A stretch of DNA of 64,000 nucleotides from Deinococcus aquaticus (GTDB lineage Bacteria > Deinococcota > Deinococci > Deinococcales > Deinococcaceae), in contig NZ_CP115167.1 in NCBI RefSeq assembly GCF_028622095.1, positions 122,977 to 186,976 of the forward strand, given 5' to 3'. A model generated the notes under the pieces. The model was given only the letters and a program-made list of their open reading frames with translations, was not told the DNA's origin and searched no databases. Shown one piece after another: positions 42,821 to 51,098 of the stretch (positions are counted from its first letter, which is position 1; each line of letters opens with the position of its first letter). The translations under genes were made by a program, and so were the position numbers.

Positions 42821-43555
42821 ATGCTGAGCCTCATCCGTTCCATGTTGCTGCCCGGCCTGCTGCTGACCCCTGCGGCGGCTCAGACCCAGCCCGTCCAGGC
42901 TCCGACAAGCCAGGTCTTTCCCTTCACCGTGGTGGGCAAAGTTGCCCAGGCGGCTGGGCAGCTCAGCGTCCGCACGGTCTCGGCGGCCCAGTCGTTGTCG
43001 GTGCTGAGCCTGCGCGGCCTGATGCCCAGTACGGCCTATGTGGCCCACTACCACGCCCTGGGAGCGGGCGGGGGCGAACCCTGCGCGTCCAACGGACCCA
43101 TTACCCTGGGCTTTCCGGCCTTCAAGACCGATGCCCGGGGCCAGGCCACCGTGAGCCTGCGGGCCGATCCCGCACGTGTGCGCGGCACCCTTGGGGCCTA
43201 CGTTAACGTCCACACCGCGTCTGATCTGACCGACATCCCCCTGTGTGCCGCTGTCCTGAAGACCGCTGCCACGCCAGCCAGTACCGCGTCCCCAGCAACG
43301 GCGATAACGGTCAACATCGCCGATAACCGCTTCCAGCCTGCCACCCTGAGCGTCAAGGCGGGCACCACGGTGACCTGGGTTCATACTGGGCAGGTCACGC
43401 ACAACGTCCTGTCGGTACAGGTGGCTGACCTGCGCTCACCGGACCTGCGTCCAGGGGACCGCTACAGCTACACGTTTAAAACGCCTGGCACCTACACCTA
43501 TTACTGCTCGTACCACGAAGGCATGAGCGCCGCAATTACGGTGACCAACCGCTGA
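42821..43555 (+). CDS. Exported protein: CHRD-like domain plus cupredoxin
   Basis: 244 residues. Signal peptide, a CHRD-like domain (MPSTAYVAHYHALG, CASNGPITLGFP), then a blue-copper domain: His in WVHTGQVTHNVLS and Cys-His-Met in YTYYCSYHEGM. It probably carries electrons or copper outside the membrane. Its N-terminal domain is a relative of the next protein, so one arose by duplication and fusion. Confidence 0.8.
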   Translation: MLSLIRSMLLPGLLLTPAAAQTQPVQAPTSQVFPFTVVGKVAQAAGQLSVRTVSAAQSLSVLSLRGLMPSTAYVAHYHALGAGGGEPCASNGPITLGFPAFKTDARGQATVSLRADPARVRGTLGAYVNVHTASDLTDIPLCAAVLKTAATPASTASPATAITVNIADNRFQPATLSVKAGTTVTWVHTGQVTHNVLSVQVADLRSPDLRPGDRYSYTFKTPGTYTYYCSYHEGMSAAITVTNR

Positions 43556-43584
43556 GGCGGAGTCAATGCACCATGGAGGAACGT

Positions 43585-44034
43585 ATGTTTGTACACAAGA
43601 TTGTTCTGGGACTGACCGCCACCGCCCTGCTCGGCTCATGCAGCATGATGATGGGGGCCGGGGGCAGCACCTACACCTTCAAGCACAAGGCCAATGCGGC
43701 TGACCCCACGGCCATGGGCAAGGCCGTGGCCACCACCAAGGACGGGATGGTCAGCACCACCCTGACCCTCACGGGCCTGACGCCCAACAAGGCCTACATC
43801 GCGCATTACCACGCCTTTGGACCGGAATCGAACACCGATCCGTGCGCCTCTAACGGCCCAGTGACCCTCGGCTTCCCGGGCTTCACGGCGGATGCCAGCG
43901 GCAACGCCACCACGGCGGTCACGGGCGACATGGCCAAGATTGCCGGTGACCAGGGGGCCTACCTCAACGTCCATTACGCCAGCGACCCCAGCGTCGTGCC
44001 GATCTGCGCGCCGGTCAAGATGACCAAGGGCTGA
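43585..44034 (+). CDS. CHRD-like lipoprotein
   Basis: 149 residues from ATG 43585. Lipobox TALLGSC, then a CHRD-like domain (NKAYIAHYHAFGPESN, CASNGPVTLGFPGFTADASG) ending AYLNVHYASDPSVVPICAPV. Paralogous to the N-terminal half of the preceding protein. It is the last gene before a strong terminator. Confidence 0.8.
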   Translation: MFVHKIVLGLTATALLGSCSMMMGAGGSTYTFKHKANAADPTAMGKAVATTKDGMVSTTLTLTGLTPNKAYIAHYHAFGPESNTDPCASNGPVTLGFPGFTADASGNATTAVTGDMAKIAGDQGAYLNVHYASDPSVVPICAPVKMTKG

Positions 44035-44047
44035 GCGCCCACATCGG

Positions 44048-44077
44048 GGCGGCCCACACGGAGTCGTGTGGGCCGCC
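44048..44077. terminator. Bidirectional hairpin terminator
   Basis: A perfect 13-bp stem GGCGGCCCACACG/CGTGTGGGCCGCC with a 4-base loop, between the convergent lipoprotein and anti-sigma genes. Confidence 0.8.
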
Positions 44078-44082
44078 CTTGG

Positions 44083-44787
44083 TCATCCACCGGGCAGGGT
44101 GACACGGCCCAGCGGGTGGGTCGGGGCCGGGCTGCCCCCGGCGGGTTCCACGCTGATGCCCACGGACGCGTAGCCCCGCCAGGCCACCTGCATCACGGTT
44201 CCGCCGGTGAAGCCCAGACTGACCGGCTTCCTGGCCTGCACCGCGTCGGTCTGGCGGCCCCACGCCTGGTACACCTGTCCGTCCGGCGCGGGAGTCAGGA
44301 GGACCACCAGGGCCTGCCCGTCTGCGCGGACGAGCAGGGTGCCAAATGCCTGGCCGTCCCGTGACGCGAGCGTGAGCCGTGACGCGCCCCGCGCTTCCCA
44401 CTGCTGGACTGTGGCCTGCTGGGACGGCGCGGTCATGAGGCGGGTCCCGATGGTGCCCAGCGCCAGCACGATGACAGCGGCGGCGGCCAGCCACGGCCAG
44501 CGTCCACGCTGGCCGTGGGGTGATCTGCCGACTGGCTGCCAGAGCTTGCTGGTGCCAGGAGTCGCGATAAGACGGCGGGCCTGAATGCGGTCCCAGGCGT
44601 TGTCCGGCAGGGCCGCCCCGGGCAGATCGTCGGCCAGCGAGAACAGCGCGTCGCGCAGCCGGGCCACCTCGGCGCGGCAGGCGGGACAGGCGGCCAGATG
44701 GGTTTCGACCGTGTCGGCCTCAGACCCGTCCAGATCTCCAAGGACGTACCCGGGCAGCAGGTCCGTGGGATGGCCGTAGGCGGTCAT
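44083..44787 (-). CDS. Anti-sigma factor with zinc-finger N-terminus
   Basis: 234 residues. ZAS-type motif with His-x3-Cys-x2-Cys in ETHLAACPACRAEV, one membrane helix (WLAAAAVIVLALGTIGTRL), and a C-terminal RskA-like domain (LVVLLTPAPDGQVYQAWGRQ). It holds the adjoining sigma factor at the membrane until a signal arrives. ATGA overlap with the sigma gene. Confidence 0.88.
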   Translation of the reverse strand: MTAYGHPTDLLPGYVLGDLDGSEADTVETHLAACPACRAEVARLRDALFSLADDLPGAALPDNAWDRIQARRLIATPGTSKLWQPVGRSPHGQRGRWPWLAAAAVIVLALGTIGTRLMTAPSQQATVQQWEARGASRLTLASRDGQAFGTLLVRADGQALVVLLTPAPDGQVYQAWGRQTDAVQARKPVSLGFTGGTVMQVAWRGYASVGISVEPAGGSPAPTHPLGRVTLPGG

Positions 44788-45338
44788 GGCTGCATCCTTT
44801 CACGCAGTTTGAGCAGGGCGCGGCGCAGGCGACTCTTGACGGTGCCCAGGGGCAGCCCGGTGCGGACCGTGAGTTCGGCGTGGGTGAACCCACCGAAAAA
44901 CATGTCCTCAAGAAGCTGCCGGTCTGACGCGTTCAGGGCGCTCAGGGCGGATTCAATCAGGGCCTGATCCAGGGGGTCATGCCTGGGAGCGGATGCTGGC
45001 AGATCAAAGGCTGGATCGCCCAGCGCGCCGTCCCGGGCCTGGGGCCGGGCGCGCCGGGCGCGCAGGCGCTCCAGGCACAGGTGATGGGCGATGGTCAGCA
45101 CAAAGGTCTGCACCGTCCCGCGCGCCGGATCGTAACGCCCAGCCTGCGCTTCCAGGCGCAGGAAGGCGTCCTGGAGGACTTCCTCGGCGTCCTCTGGAGA
45201 GGCCAGCATCCGCAGGCACACACGGTAGGTCACGCCAGCGAAAGCGTCGTAGAGGGCTTTGAGGGCACCGTCCTGCCCCTGCTGGAGTTGCGCGATCAAC
45301 CGCTGATGATCCAGAGCGGTCGGCAGGGTGGCGGGCAT
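44784..45338 (-). CDS. ECF-type RNA polymerase sigma factor
   Basis: 184 residues from ATG 45338. Region 2 (LKALYDAFAGVTYRVCLRML, AEEVLQDAFLRLEAQAGRYD) and region 4 (LNASDRQLLEDMFFGGFTHA, GLPLGTVKSRLRRALLKLRE). Probably drives the convergent sulfite/CHRD cluster, as sigK-like pairs do for CHRD and molybdoenzyme genes elsewhere; this is inferred. Confidence 0.9.
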   Translation of the reverse strand: MPATLPTALDHQRLIAQLQQGQDGALKALYDAFAGVTYRVCLRMLASPEDAEEVLQDAFLRLEAQAGRYDPARGTVQTFVLTIAHHLCLERLRARRARPQARDGALGDPAFDLPASAPRHDPLDQALIESALSALNASDRQLLEDMFFGGFTHAELTVRTGLPLGTVKSRLRRALLKLRERMQP

Positions 45339-45785
45339 AACCGCAGTCTGCCGCACCGACTGCCCTTGCCGGGCATGAAGCCCAGAGGGAAGGGCAGATG
45401 CGGAGAAGATGGGCATACCTCTTGTATGCGCCCAGAGGGCTGGCTGGATGCACCGCTCAGGCAGGGAGGGGAAACGCTGCGCCTTGGATCAGCCCCGGCA
45501 CAACCGAGCGACAGAACTGGTGAACGGCGGCGCAAATCTGGCCATCATCCACAAACGGCTGAGACACCAGCACTTTCAAACCACGCTCCGCTCCGCCGAA
45601 ATCAGCGGTGGGGCCGCAGACCAGGAAGGGCGGCCATAGCGTTGCCAGCGCAACTGAAACGTAGGAGACCTTCACGAATGGCGGCGTGCCTACAGCGCTC
45701 GTCCCAGGAACAACAGCCCGACTACCAGAAGCGGCACCCGCGCTCAACACTCCATCTCCGCCGATCACCACGGCGTCGTAGCGCG
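45339..45785. other. Region of gene debris
   Basis: Contains an integrase C-terminal scrap (45490-45639) and the fused start of an oxidoreductase. It marks a deletion joint inside the transposon. Confidence 0.5.
45490..45639 (+). pseudogene. Tyrosine recombinase C-terminal remnant
   Basis: The frame reads RHNRATELVNGGANLAIIHK then RLRHQHFQTTLRSAEIS. This matches the end of phage-type integrases (His-x-x-Arg, Gly-His block, Tyr), but the terminal Tyr position is Ser (LRSAE where LRYAE is usual). No start or N-terminus is present. Confidence 0.55.
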
Positions 45786-45789
45786 TCAT
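45757..45789 (-). pseudogene. First 11 codons of an FAD-dependent reductase, probably merA
   Basis: [11 protein letters not shown] is the FAD-binding start of mercuric reductase and its relatives. It overlaps the stop of the preceding gene (ATGA), as in an intact operon, but after GG the sequence turns into unrelated DNA. Confidence 0.5.
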
Positions 45790-46247
45790 GTTCGCTCCTG
45801 GCGGTTCAGACTCCGCAGAACGGTCACGACATTGCCCAGGCAGCAACTGCCCTGCGGGTTGTTGACCTCGCACCCGCAACGCCCGGCCTGCACGTGCGCG
45901 CGGATCGACGCCTCCAGCGCCTGACCCGTGCCTGTCACTGCGGCCCGTTCAAGGTCAGCCCGCGTGTGAGCAAAGCAGTAACAGACCGGAACTCCAGCCG
46001 CCTGATCCTTCTGGAAGACCGGCACCTTGAGATCTCCCGTGCCGTAGGTCTGAGACGGGCTGAAGTACACCACGTCGCAAACCGGGTCCGGGCACAGCCG
46101 GAAGGTCTCTTCCGGCGTGAGTCGCGCCAGGGCAGGCGGGGTCAGCAGGGCCTTGAGCGTGATCAGCGGCACCGCTTTTCCACGGATGCCACTGGCCGGA
46201 CAGGCCGTGGCGTCGTGGACTTCGGGGGCGCAGCAGTTGGATTCCAT
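45786..46247 (-). CDS. CopZ-like iron-sulfur/zinc-binding metallochaperone
   Basis: 153 residues with many Cys. N-terminal zinc-type part ([14 protein letters not shown]) and a C-terminal [2Fe-2S] part ([32 protein letters not shown]). This is the N-domain type first seen in Archaeoglobus CopZ. In mercury operons of this kind it sits between merR and merA, as here. Its partners are both broken. Confidence 0.75.
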   Translation of the reverse strand: MESNCCAPEVHDATACPASGIRGKAVPLITLKALLTPPALARLTPEETFRLCPDPVCDVVYFSPSQTYGTGDLKVPVFQKDQAAGVPVCYCFAHTRADLERAAVTGTGQALEASIRAHVQAGRCGCEVNNPQGSCCLGNVVTVLRSLNRQERT

Positions 46248-46280
46248 GCCCGAAGCTAAAGTCTCCCCCCAGGGGGAGAG

Positions 46281-46700
46281 TCAAGGGACCGCTGGATTCA
46301 GGTACACGCAGCCGGGGGAATCGCACTCGGGATCAGGGTGCGTCTGGGCATACGCCAGCCGCCCGGCGAGTTCCGCTTCCAGCGCCTGAAGCTGGGTCAA
46401 TTGCCGCCGCACCGCCTGAAGATGCACGCGCAACTCTTCGTGCACCTCCGCGCACGGCTTGTGGCCGTCTGCGCGCACGCGCAGGATGCGGGCGATCTCG
46501 CTGAGGCTGAATCCGACATGCTGGGCGGACCGGATGAACTGCACGCGCTCGACACTCTCGGTGCTTTACGTCCGGTAGCCGCTCGCGGTGCGCCCATGCT
46601 TCAGCAGGCCGAGGTCTGTCCAGTAGCGCAGGGCCTTGACCCCTTCACCGGTTTCGGCGGCCAGGTGTCCGATGGAGAGCGGCGCAGCTTGAGCGGTCAT
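46281..46700 (-). pseudogene. merR: MerR-family regulator with in-frame stop
   Basis: ATG 46700 opens IGHLAAETGEGVKALRYWTD, a MerR helix-turn-helix, but codon 45 is TAA (46566-46568) where relatives have Tyr (GYRTY). The frame resumes without shift: STESVERVQFIRSAQHVGFS, the dimer helix, and metal-binding Cys in HKPCAEV and DPECDSPGC. One base change would restore it. Confidence 0.75.
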
Positions 46701-46869
46701 GCCCCGAGTGTCGCAAGTTTGTGGTCAGGGCATCGTGGGATGGGTTGCCCCGCCCAGGCTGACTGGAAGTGAGCTGGCCCCTTCCAGTGAGGGCACTCCC
46801 CGGTAGCCCTCCCCAGGTCTTATTTTCGTTCAGGATTGAAAATTTGCTGGATCGTGCCTTGACCCCTGC

Positions 46870-46965
46870 GAATTCAAACTCCCCAAAGAAATTGCCCAGG
46901 GCCGACTGCGTCCCCTGCGCGATCCTGACACCGTGCAGGCGTATTTTGAATAGATTGAATTGTAA
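46870..46965 (+). pseudogene. Second Tn3 transposase 3' end at the right terminus
   Basis: It reads EFKLPKEIAQGRLRPLRDPD then TVQAYFE, TAG, IEL, TAA. It is closely related to, but not identical with, the C-terminus of the transposase at 32340, and it sits next to the right inverted repeat just as that gene sits next to the left one. Confidence 0.8.
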
Positions 46966-46973
46966 TCCGAGTG

Positions 46974-47011
46974 ACAAGGGCGGATTCCTGTTCCGCTGCT
47001 AGTCGCACCCC
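46974..47011 (-). repeat. Right terminal inverted repeat of the Tn3 element
   Basis: Read inward it starts GGGGTGCGACTAGCAGCGGA and ends CCGCCCTTGT. It is followed by the target duplication GTCGT (47012-47016). Confidence 0.9.
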
Positions 47012-47263
47012 GTCGTGAAGCACATCCCTGTCCGGCCGGACGCTGAGGTCCGCTTCGAGTACGGCAACTCGAGTACGCCGGCCCTGCAGTACCACGTCGC
47101 CCACGTTGACCTTCAGCCGGAGCAGATCAGCGTGCACCTGCGCACACCGGGCGTGCAGTGCAAGGCCGGGGATGCCTGTGGCCTCCCGACCGAGGCGGCC
47201 AGTGACGGCTGTGAACCTGACTCCGGCTGCTGCTCACCCCAGGCGCCCATCTCACTCGGCTGA
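47012..47263 (+). pseudogene. DUF6428-like protein, C-terminal part
   Basis: From the second GTCGT the frame reads [20 protein letters not shown] through [20 protein letters not shown] to a Cys-rich end ([10 protein letters not shown]). It continues the split gene at 31989. The Cys pairs could bind arsenite; that is inference. Confidence 0.85.
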
Positions 47264-47302
47264 CGACCGACAGGACCAGCGTCCACACGTCCCCTTGTGT
47301 GA

Positions 47303-47576
47303 GGGGTCACTCTAGAGTTGGAACCGTTTTTCCCGCTAACGACTCTACAGTGTCCGGTCAAAGTTCAGACCCTGCCTGACAAGTGTCAATTTGAGTGAAA
47401 AATGACTTCAACTGGACACCCAGAGTGCCGTGCTGACCGCAGTGCTGAGCTGTCAGGAATGGATATACCCCAGCTGGACGCCAACGTTCACGCCGGGGCA
47501 CAGCCGCATGTGACGCGAGAAAGCGAAGAGGGAAACTCCTTAGCGGGAAAAACGGTTCCAACTCTAGCGCGACCCC
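47303..47576. mobile_element. 274-bp Tn3-derived miniature element (TIME-like)
   Basis: The ends begin GGGGTC and are inverted over about 38 bases; 28 bases (47312-47339 against 47543-47570) are perfect, starting CTAGAGTTGGAACCGTTTTT. GGGG starts and 38-base length are the Tn3-family end form. It encodes nothing. The repeats differ from those of the 14.7-kb transposon. The flanking five bases do not match. Confidence 0.75.
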
Positions 47577-47631
47577 AACTACCCGGCGGGGGTAGAGGAA
47601 CGATAGCGGGCAGTGAAACGTAGCTCAATCC

Positions 47632-48735
47632 ATGACTCAAATGCACAGTCCACACGACCCATCTGAAGAAACCACCACGGAACGTGACGTGCTTCAGGGG
47701 GCGGCAGTTGCTACCAATGCACGACAAGTGGACTCTGCCGCAGCTATCGGCGAAGGGCTGAAAAATTTGAAGGAAGTCAGGAGCAAAGGGTACGGCGCGC
47801 CTCAAAAGGGTGGGTTCGCAGCAGAAGTGCATCACGAAGCCACTTTCAACGCGGACGCTGCCCGGAAAGGCCTCACCGTGAAGGCCACCCGCACCACTGG
47901 GGGCGCGGCCGCCGATCTCAAGATCACCCAGGGCGATCAAGTGGTCGGCGAAGCTCAGATCAAGTACCGCAAGACAGCCGCCAAGGCCACCAAGGCTGTC
48001 TCACACAAGAAATACGATGGCATGCAGAAAGTGGTTGCCGAAGGACAGGCTGAGCGGGTCCGCGACCTTGCTGGCAAACGTGGCGTGGACGGCCTTGGGG
48101 AACACAATTACGCTGACACCAGTCGGACGGCTGCGGACCGCGTGGAACACTCTGGGGCATCCAGTAAGCCTCTAAGCCGCGACGCCGCTCAGAGCAAACG
48201 CTTGGGGGCGCGAATGGTCGCTGGTGAAGCAGGTGCAGCAGCGAAGGCTGGCGCGACCAGTGGCGCCGTGATCGGTGGGGCCATGTCGGCCGTCACTAAC
48301 ATCAAGGCAGCCGTAAGCGGGGAAAAGACCATGCTAGAAGCGTCAGGGACGATCGTAAAAGACACCGCATTGGCAGCCGCTGGTGGGGCTGTCTCTGCGG
48401 CTGCCACGAGCGTTGCGACGGCCGGCTGTGCCCGGATTGGACTTCAGGCGCTCAGTAAGGGGGGCGCGCCGGGCGCCATCGCCGCCACTGGCATTGAAGT
48501 CGCTAAAGACCTCTGGGCTCTCAAAAACGGCACACTGAATGGCCGGCAAGTGGCGAGTCGGAGCGTTGAACACGTAGGCGGTGCAGGTGGTGCCTGGGCT
48601 GGGGCAGCGGCTGGGGCGGCTGCCGGGTCTGTGGTGCCGGTGGTCGGTACTGTGATCGGTGGCATCGTCGGCGGCATGCTCGGTAATATGGCGGCACGCA
48701 AAGCTATCAGCACCGCGAAGAAGGCGCTGGCCTGA
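47632..48735 (+). CDS. Possible nuclease-fold protein with glycine-zipper C-terminus
   Basis: 367 residues. Residues 60-135 look like a PD-(D/E)XK-type core in its Q variant: HHEATFNADAARKGLTVKAT, Asp in ADLKITQGD, then GEAQIKYRK, followed by KKYDGMQKVVAEGQAERVRD. Residues 190-367 are Ala/Gly-rich with two or three membrane-like glycine-zipper hairpins (GAAAGSVVPVVGTVIGGIVG). The combination suggests a membrane-active or secreted effector, perhaps defence; no family is certain. Start at 47632 without a clear ribosome site. Confidence 0.6.
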   Translation: MTQMHSPHDPSEETTTERDVLQGAAVATNARQVDSAAAIGEGLKNLKEVRSKGYGAPQKGGFAAEVHHEATFNADAARKGLTVKATRTTGGAAADLKITQGDQVVGEAQIKYRKTAAKATKAVSHKKYDGMQKVVAEGQAERVRDLAGKRGVDGLGEHNYADTSRTAADRVEHSGASSKPLSRDAAQSKRLGARMVAGEAGAAAKAGATSGAVIGGAMSAVTNIKAAVSGEKTMLEASGTIVKDTALAAAGGAVSAAATSVATAGCARIGLQALSKGGAPGAIAATGIEVAKDLWALKNGTLNGRQVASRSVEHVGGAGGAWAGAAAGAAAGSVVPVVGTVIGGIVGGMLGNMAARKAISTAKKALA

Positions 48736-48919
48736 CCAATTCGCAGCGCCCGACGGATGTTCACCCACTGGTCGGTTCAGCTCCAATAAGCCCAGCGTCT
48801 GCTCAGGCACTGGAGTGCTGACGGCGCTGAGGCGCTCCATGAGGTCCAGATACCTCGACGCGCCGGTGTTGGGCTCACCTGGCAACAGGGTTTTGAAACG
48901 CGAGGAGGCTGTCGAAAAG

Positions 48920-48945
48920 GGTGCGGAAATGATCGTTTCCGCACC
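48920..48945. terminator. Hairpin, probable terminator
   Basis: A perfect 10-bp stem GGTGCGGAAA/TTTCCGCACC with a 6-base loop, followed by TTAG. It ends transcription before the AbiE promoter. Confidence 0.55.
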
Positions 48946-49025
48946 TTAGCGTACAGTTAGCTCGATCCGTGTCGTGACCCCAAGTAGGGCAGGTGCCATC
49001 TGCCCACGGCGTTTTGTTCCAAAGT

Positions 49026-49051
49026 CTATGATGATCTACAATATATCATAG
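49026..49051. promoter_or_regulatory. Palindromic operator candidate for AbiEi
   Basis: CTATGAT and ATCATAG arms around an AT-rich centre, in an AT-rich promoter 70 bases before abiEi. AbiEi proteins are known to repress their own operon by binding inverted repeats. Confidence 0.5.
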
Positions 49052-49120
49052 GGTTCCGAACCCAATGATGATTTACCGATTGTCCTTCTCTTCGGAACAT
49101 ACGCTGTGCAGGAGGTACCG

Positions 49121-50155
49121 ATGTCGACAACAACACTGTTTAGCCCGGAAAAGGAGCACGCCGGTCTGCCGTTTGTGCTGGGCGAGCCCAATCCCGTGGC
49201 AGTTGGGAAGTCCACCGCAGAGCTCTACAATGACAAGTGGTGGATGCTGATCAGTGGCAAAAATGACGCCGCGCCGATTTTCTCGTGTGGTGGAAACAAG
49301 CTTCGGCCGCTGTGGCACCGCAAGTACACCAGTACGGCCGACTGCTCGAAGCTGCCGCGCCTTTCAGCGGAAACGATGTGCGCGCTCATTGGTCAAGAGC
49401 GGAGTGACCTTGAGGCGCCGTGTCTGACCAATCAGTCGCTCAAGACCAGTGCGCCACTGTCTTGGGGGTTTGACGATCATGAAGACATGAACGTCAAGGT
49501 CCTGAGCTACTTCAATTACAAGATGCAGGTGTATGACGCCTCCCGGCGCGAGAACCTGCTGCGCGCGGTGTTTCACTCACGTGGGGGCTACCTGACCCGA
49601 CGTGAGGGTGAGAAATGCGGCTTTTCCTCGGTGTACTTCACCCGGCTCCTGAAAGAGGGCCAGATCGAGCGCGTTGAGCGCGGCGTCTACCGCGACGTGG
49701 AGGCGCCGGTTACAGGCTCAGCCGCGGCTGAGCAGCTGCTTGAACTGCAGCTGCGGGTGCCTTGGGCGCGCCCGGCCCTGGGTACGGCGCTGGAGCTACA
49801 CGGCCTGACCACCAAGATAAACAGCCTCTTCCAGGTGGCCATTCCAAAAAACCGCCGCCTGCCCAACCTCGAGGGCGCCCATGCCGAGGCGGTCTACTTC
49901 AGCACCGCGTCGTATGACTATGGTCTCGAGGAGATCAGGGTGAATGGTCGCAAACTGGTGACGTACTCGGCGGCCAAGACGGTGGCCGACCTGCTGAAAT
50001 ACAGCACCAAGCAGGGCCGCAACCTCTACCTCGAGGGCCTCAAGAACTACCTGCGCCAGGGCGGCAGCCGGAGCGCGCTCTTCGATGCCGCCAAGGTTAA
50101 CAAGGTGCTCGATGAGCTGCGCCGCGACCTGGAGGTGCTGTTCCATGACGTATAG
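49121..50155 (+). CDS. abiEi: AbiEi-family antitoxin with N-terminal extension
   Basis: 344 residues from ATG 49121 (strong site AGGAGGT). Residues 143-195 are the AbiEi winged helix (LLRAVFHSRGGYLTRREGEK, FTRLLKEGQIERVERGVYRD), followed by the DUF-type C-terminal domain. Known AbiEi proteins start near this helix; here about 140 extra residues precede it (AELYNDKWWMLISGKNDAAP, Cys at 56, 75, 87 and 101), a domain I do not recognise. It overlaps the toxin gene by 11 bases. Confidence 0.8.
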   Translation: MSTTTLFSPEKEHAGLPFVLGEPNPVAVGKSTAELYNDKWWMLISGKNDAAPIFSCGGNKLRPLWHRKYTSTADCSKLPRLSAETMCALIGQERSDLEAPCLTNQSLKTSAPLSWGFDDHEDMNVKVLSYFNYKMQVYDASRRENLLRAVFHSRGGYLTRREGEKCGFSSVYFTRLLKEGQIERVERGVYRDVEAPVTGSAAAEQLLELQLRVPWARPALGTALELHGLTTKINSLFQVAIPKNRRLPNLEGAHAEAVYFSTASYDYGLEEIRVNGRKLVTYSAAKTVADLLKYSTKQGRNLYLEGLKNYLRQGGSRSALFDAAKVNKVLDELRRDLEVLFHDV

Positions 50156-51098
50156 GCCGCTGAGCGGCGTGAGCGTCCACGCTAGGCTTCGGAACCTGGC
50201 AGAGGATACGAACGCCGCGCTTCCGAACCTGCAGGTGGGCTATGTGCAGCAGGGCTTCCTGGCGCGCCTAGCGGTGAGTCCTGATTCCGACCGCTTCGTG
50301 GTCAAAGGGGGCGTCACGATGCTGGCGCGTTACGGAGATCGGGCGCGCCCGACGCGCGATATCGACCTGTCAGCACAGGGGATCGATAGCACTGTCGACG
50401 CGGTGCGAGACATCATTCAGAGGATCTGTGCCATTGATCATGCCAGTGGTGCGCTTCCTTTCGATGACGCCCTCGAGTTCCCGCAGGAGTTTTCGGCCGA
50501 GGTCATCAACGAGCAGCGTGACGTGCCGGGGGTGCGCGTGGCGATGAGGGTCGGCTTGCGCGGCACCAACCAGCGTCTTCATCTTCAGCTCGATGTCACG
50601 TTCAACACCGGGTCGGTGCTCCCGCCGATGGACCTTGAATTCCCGCCGGTGCTCCTTCCTGAGGGCGTGCGCTTCGCCGCTTACCCGCTCGAGGTGATGG
50701 TGTCGGACAAATTTGCCGCCCTGGTGGATTACGGCGTGGGCGTGAGCCGCATGAATGACCTGCACGACCTGTGGCTGGCGAGTTCGCGTGAGGGTCTTGA
50801 TGCCGGCGTGCTGCGGGACGTGATGGAGCGCAGCTGGCCCCAGCGCAACACCCGCTTTGACGACGTCCCCTCGGTGCTTGCACCGGGCTTTGCGGTTGAT
50901 GCAGACCTGGAGCGCAAGTGGGGCCGGTATGTCCGGACGTGGCGCGGCGATCCGACCAGTCTGCCGCCTGATGTGGGCGCGCTCATGGCTCGGGTGGCGG
51001 CCTATGCCGGGGCTGTGGCGAGTGGCGAGCGTACGGCAGGCACCTGGGATTCAGAGCTGGGTACCTGGGACCCCGGTGTCATGGGAGATGCGCCCTGA
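50145..51098 (+). CDS. abiEii: AbiEii-family nucleotidyltransferase toxin
   Basis: 317 residues from ATG 50145. Nucleotidyltransferase motifs: VVKGGVTMLARYGDRARPTR then DIDLSAQG (GG at 55-56, Asp72 and Asp74), and later LEVMVSDKFAALVDYG. AbiEii toxins block growth of phage-infected cells by modifying RNA (tRNA in related enzymes), countered by AbiEi transcriptional control (type IV system). Confidence 0.85.
   Translation: MTYRPLSGVSVHARLRNLAEDTNAALPNLQVGYVQQGFLARLAVSPDSDRFVVKGGVTMLARYGDRARPTRDIDLSAQGIDSTVDAVRDIIQRICAIDHASGALPFDDALEFPQEFSAEVINEQRDVPGVRVAMRVGLRGTNQRLHLQLDVTFNTGSVLPPMDLEFPPVLLPEGVRFAAYPLEVMVSDKFAALVDYGVGVSRMNDLHDLWLASSREGLDAGVLRDVMERSWPQRNTRFDDVPSVLAPGFAVDADLERKWGRYVRTWRGDPTSLPPDVGALMARVAAYAGAVASGERTAGTWDSELGTWDPGVMGDAP

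Larger units (their letters stand above)
48736..49120. other. Intergenic region before AbiE
   Basis: Contains a hairpin (48920-48945) and the probable AbiE operator (49026-49051). A minus-strand frame near 48740-48885 (YLDLMERLSAVSTPVPEQTL) looks like a fragment of something but has no context. Confidence 0.4.
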
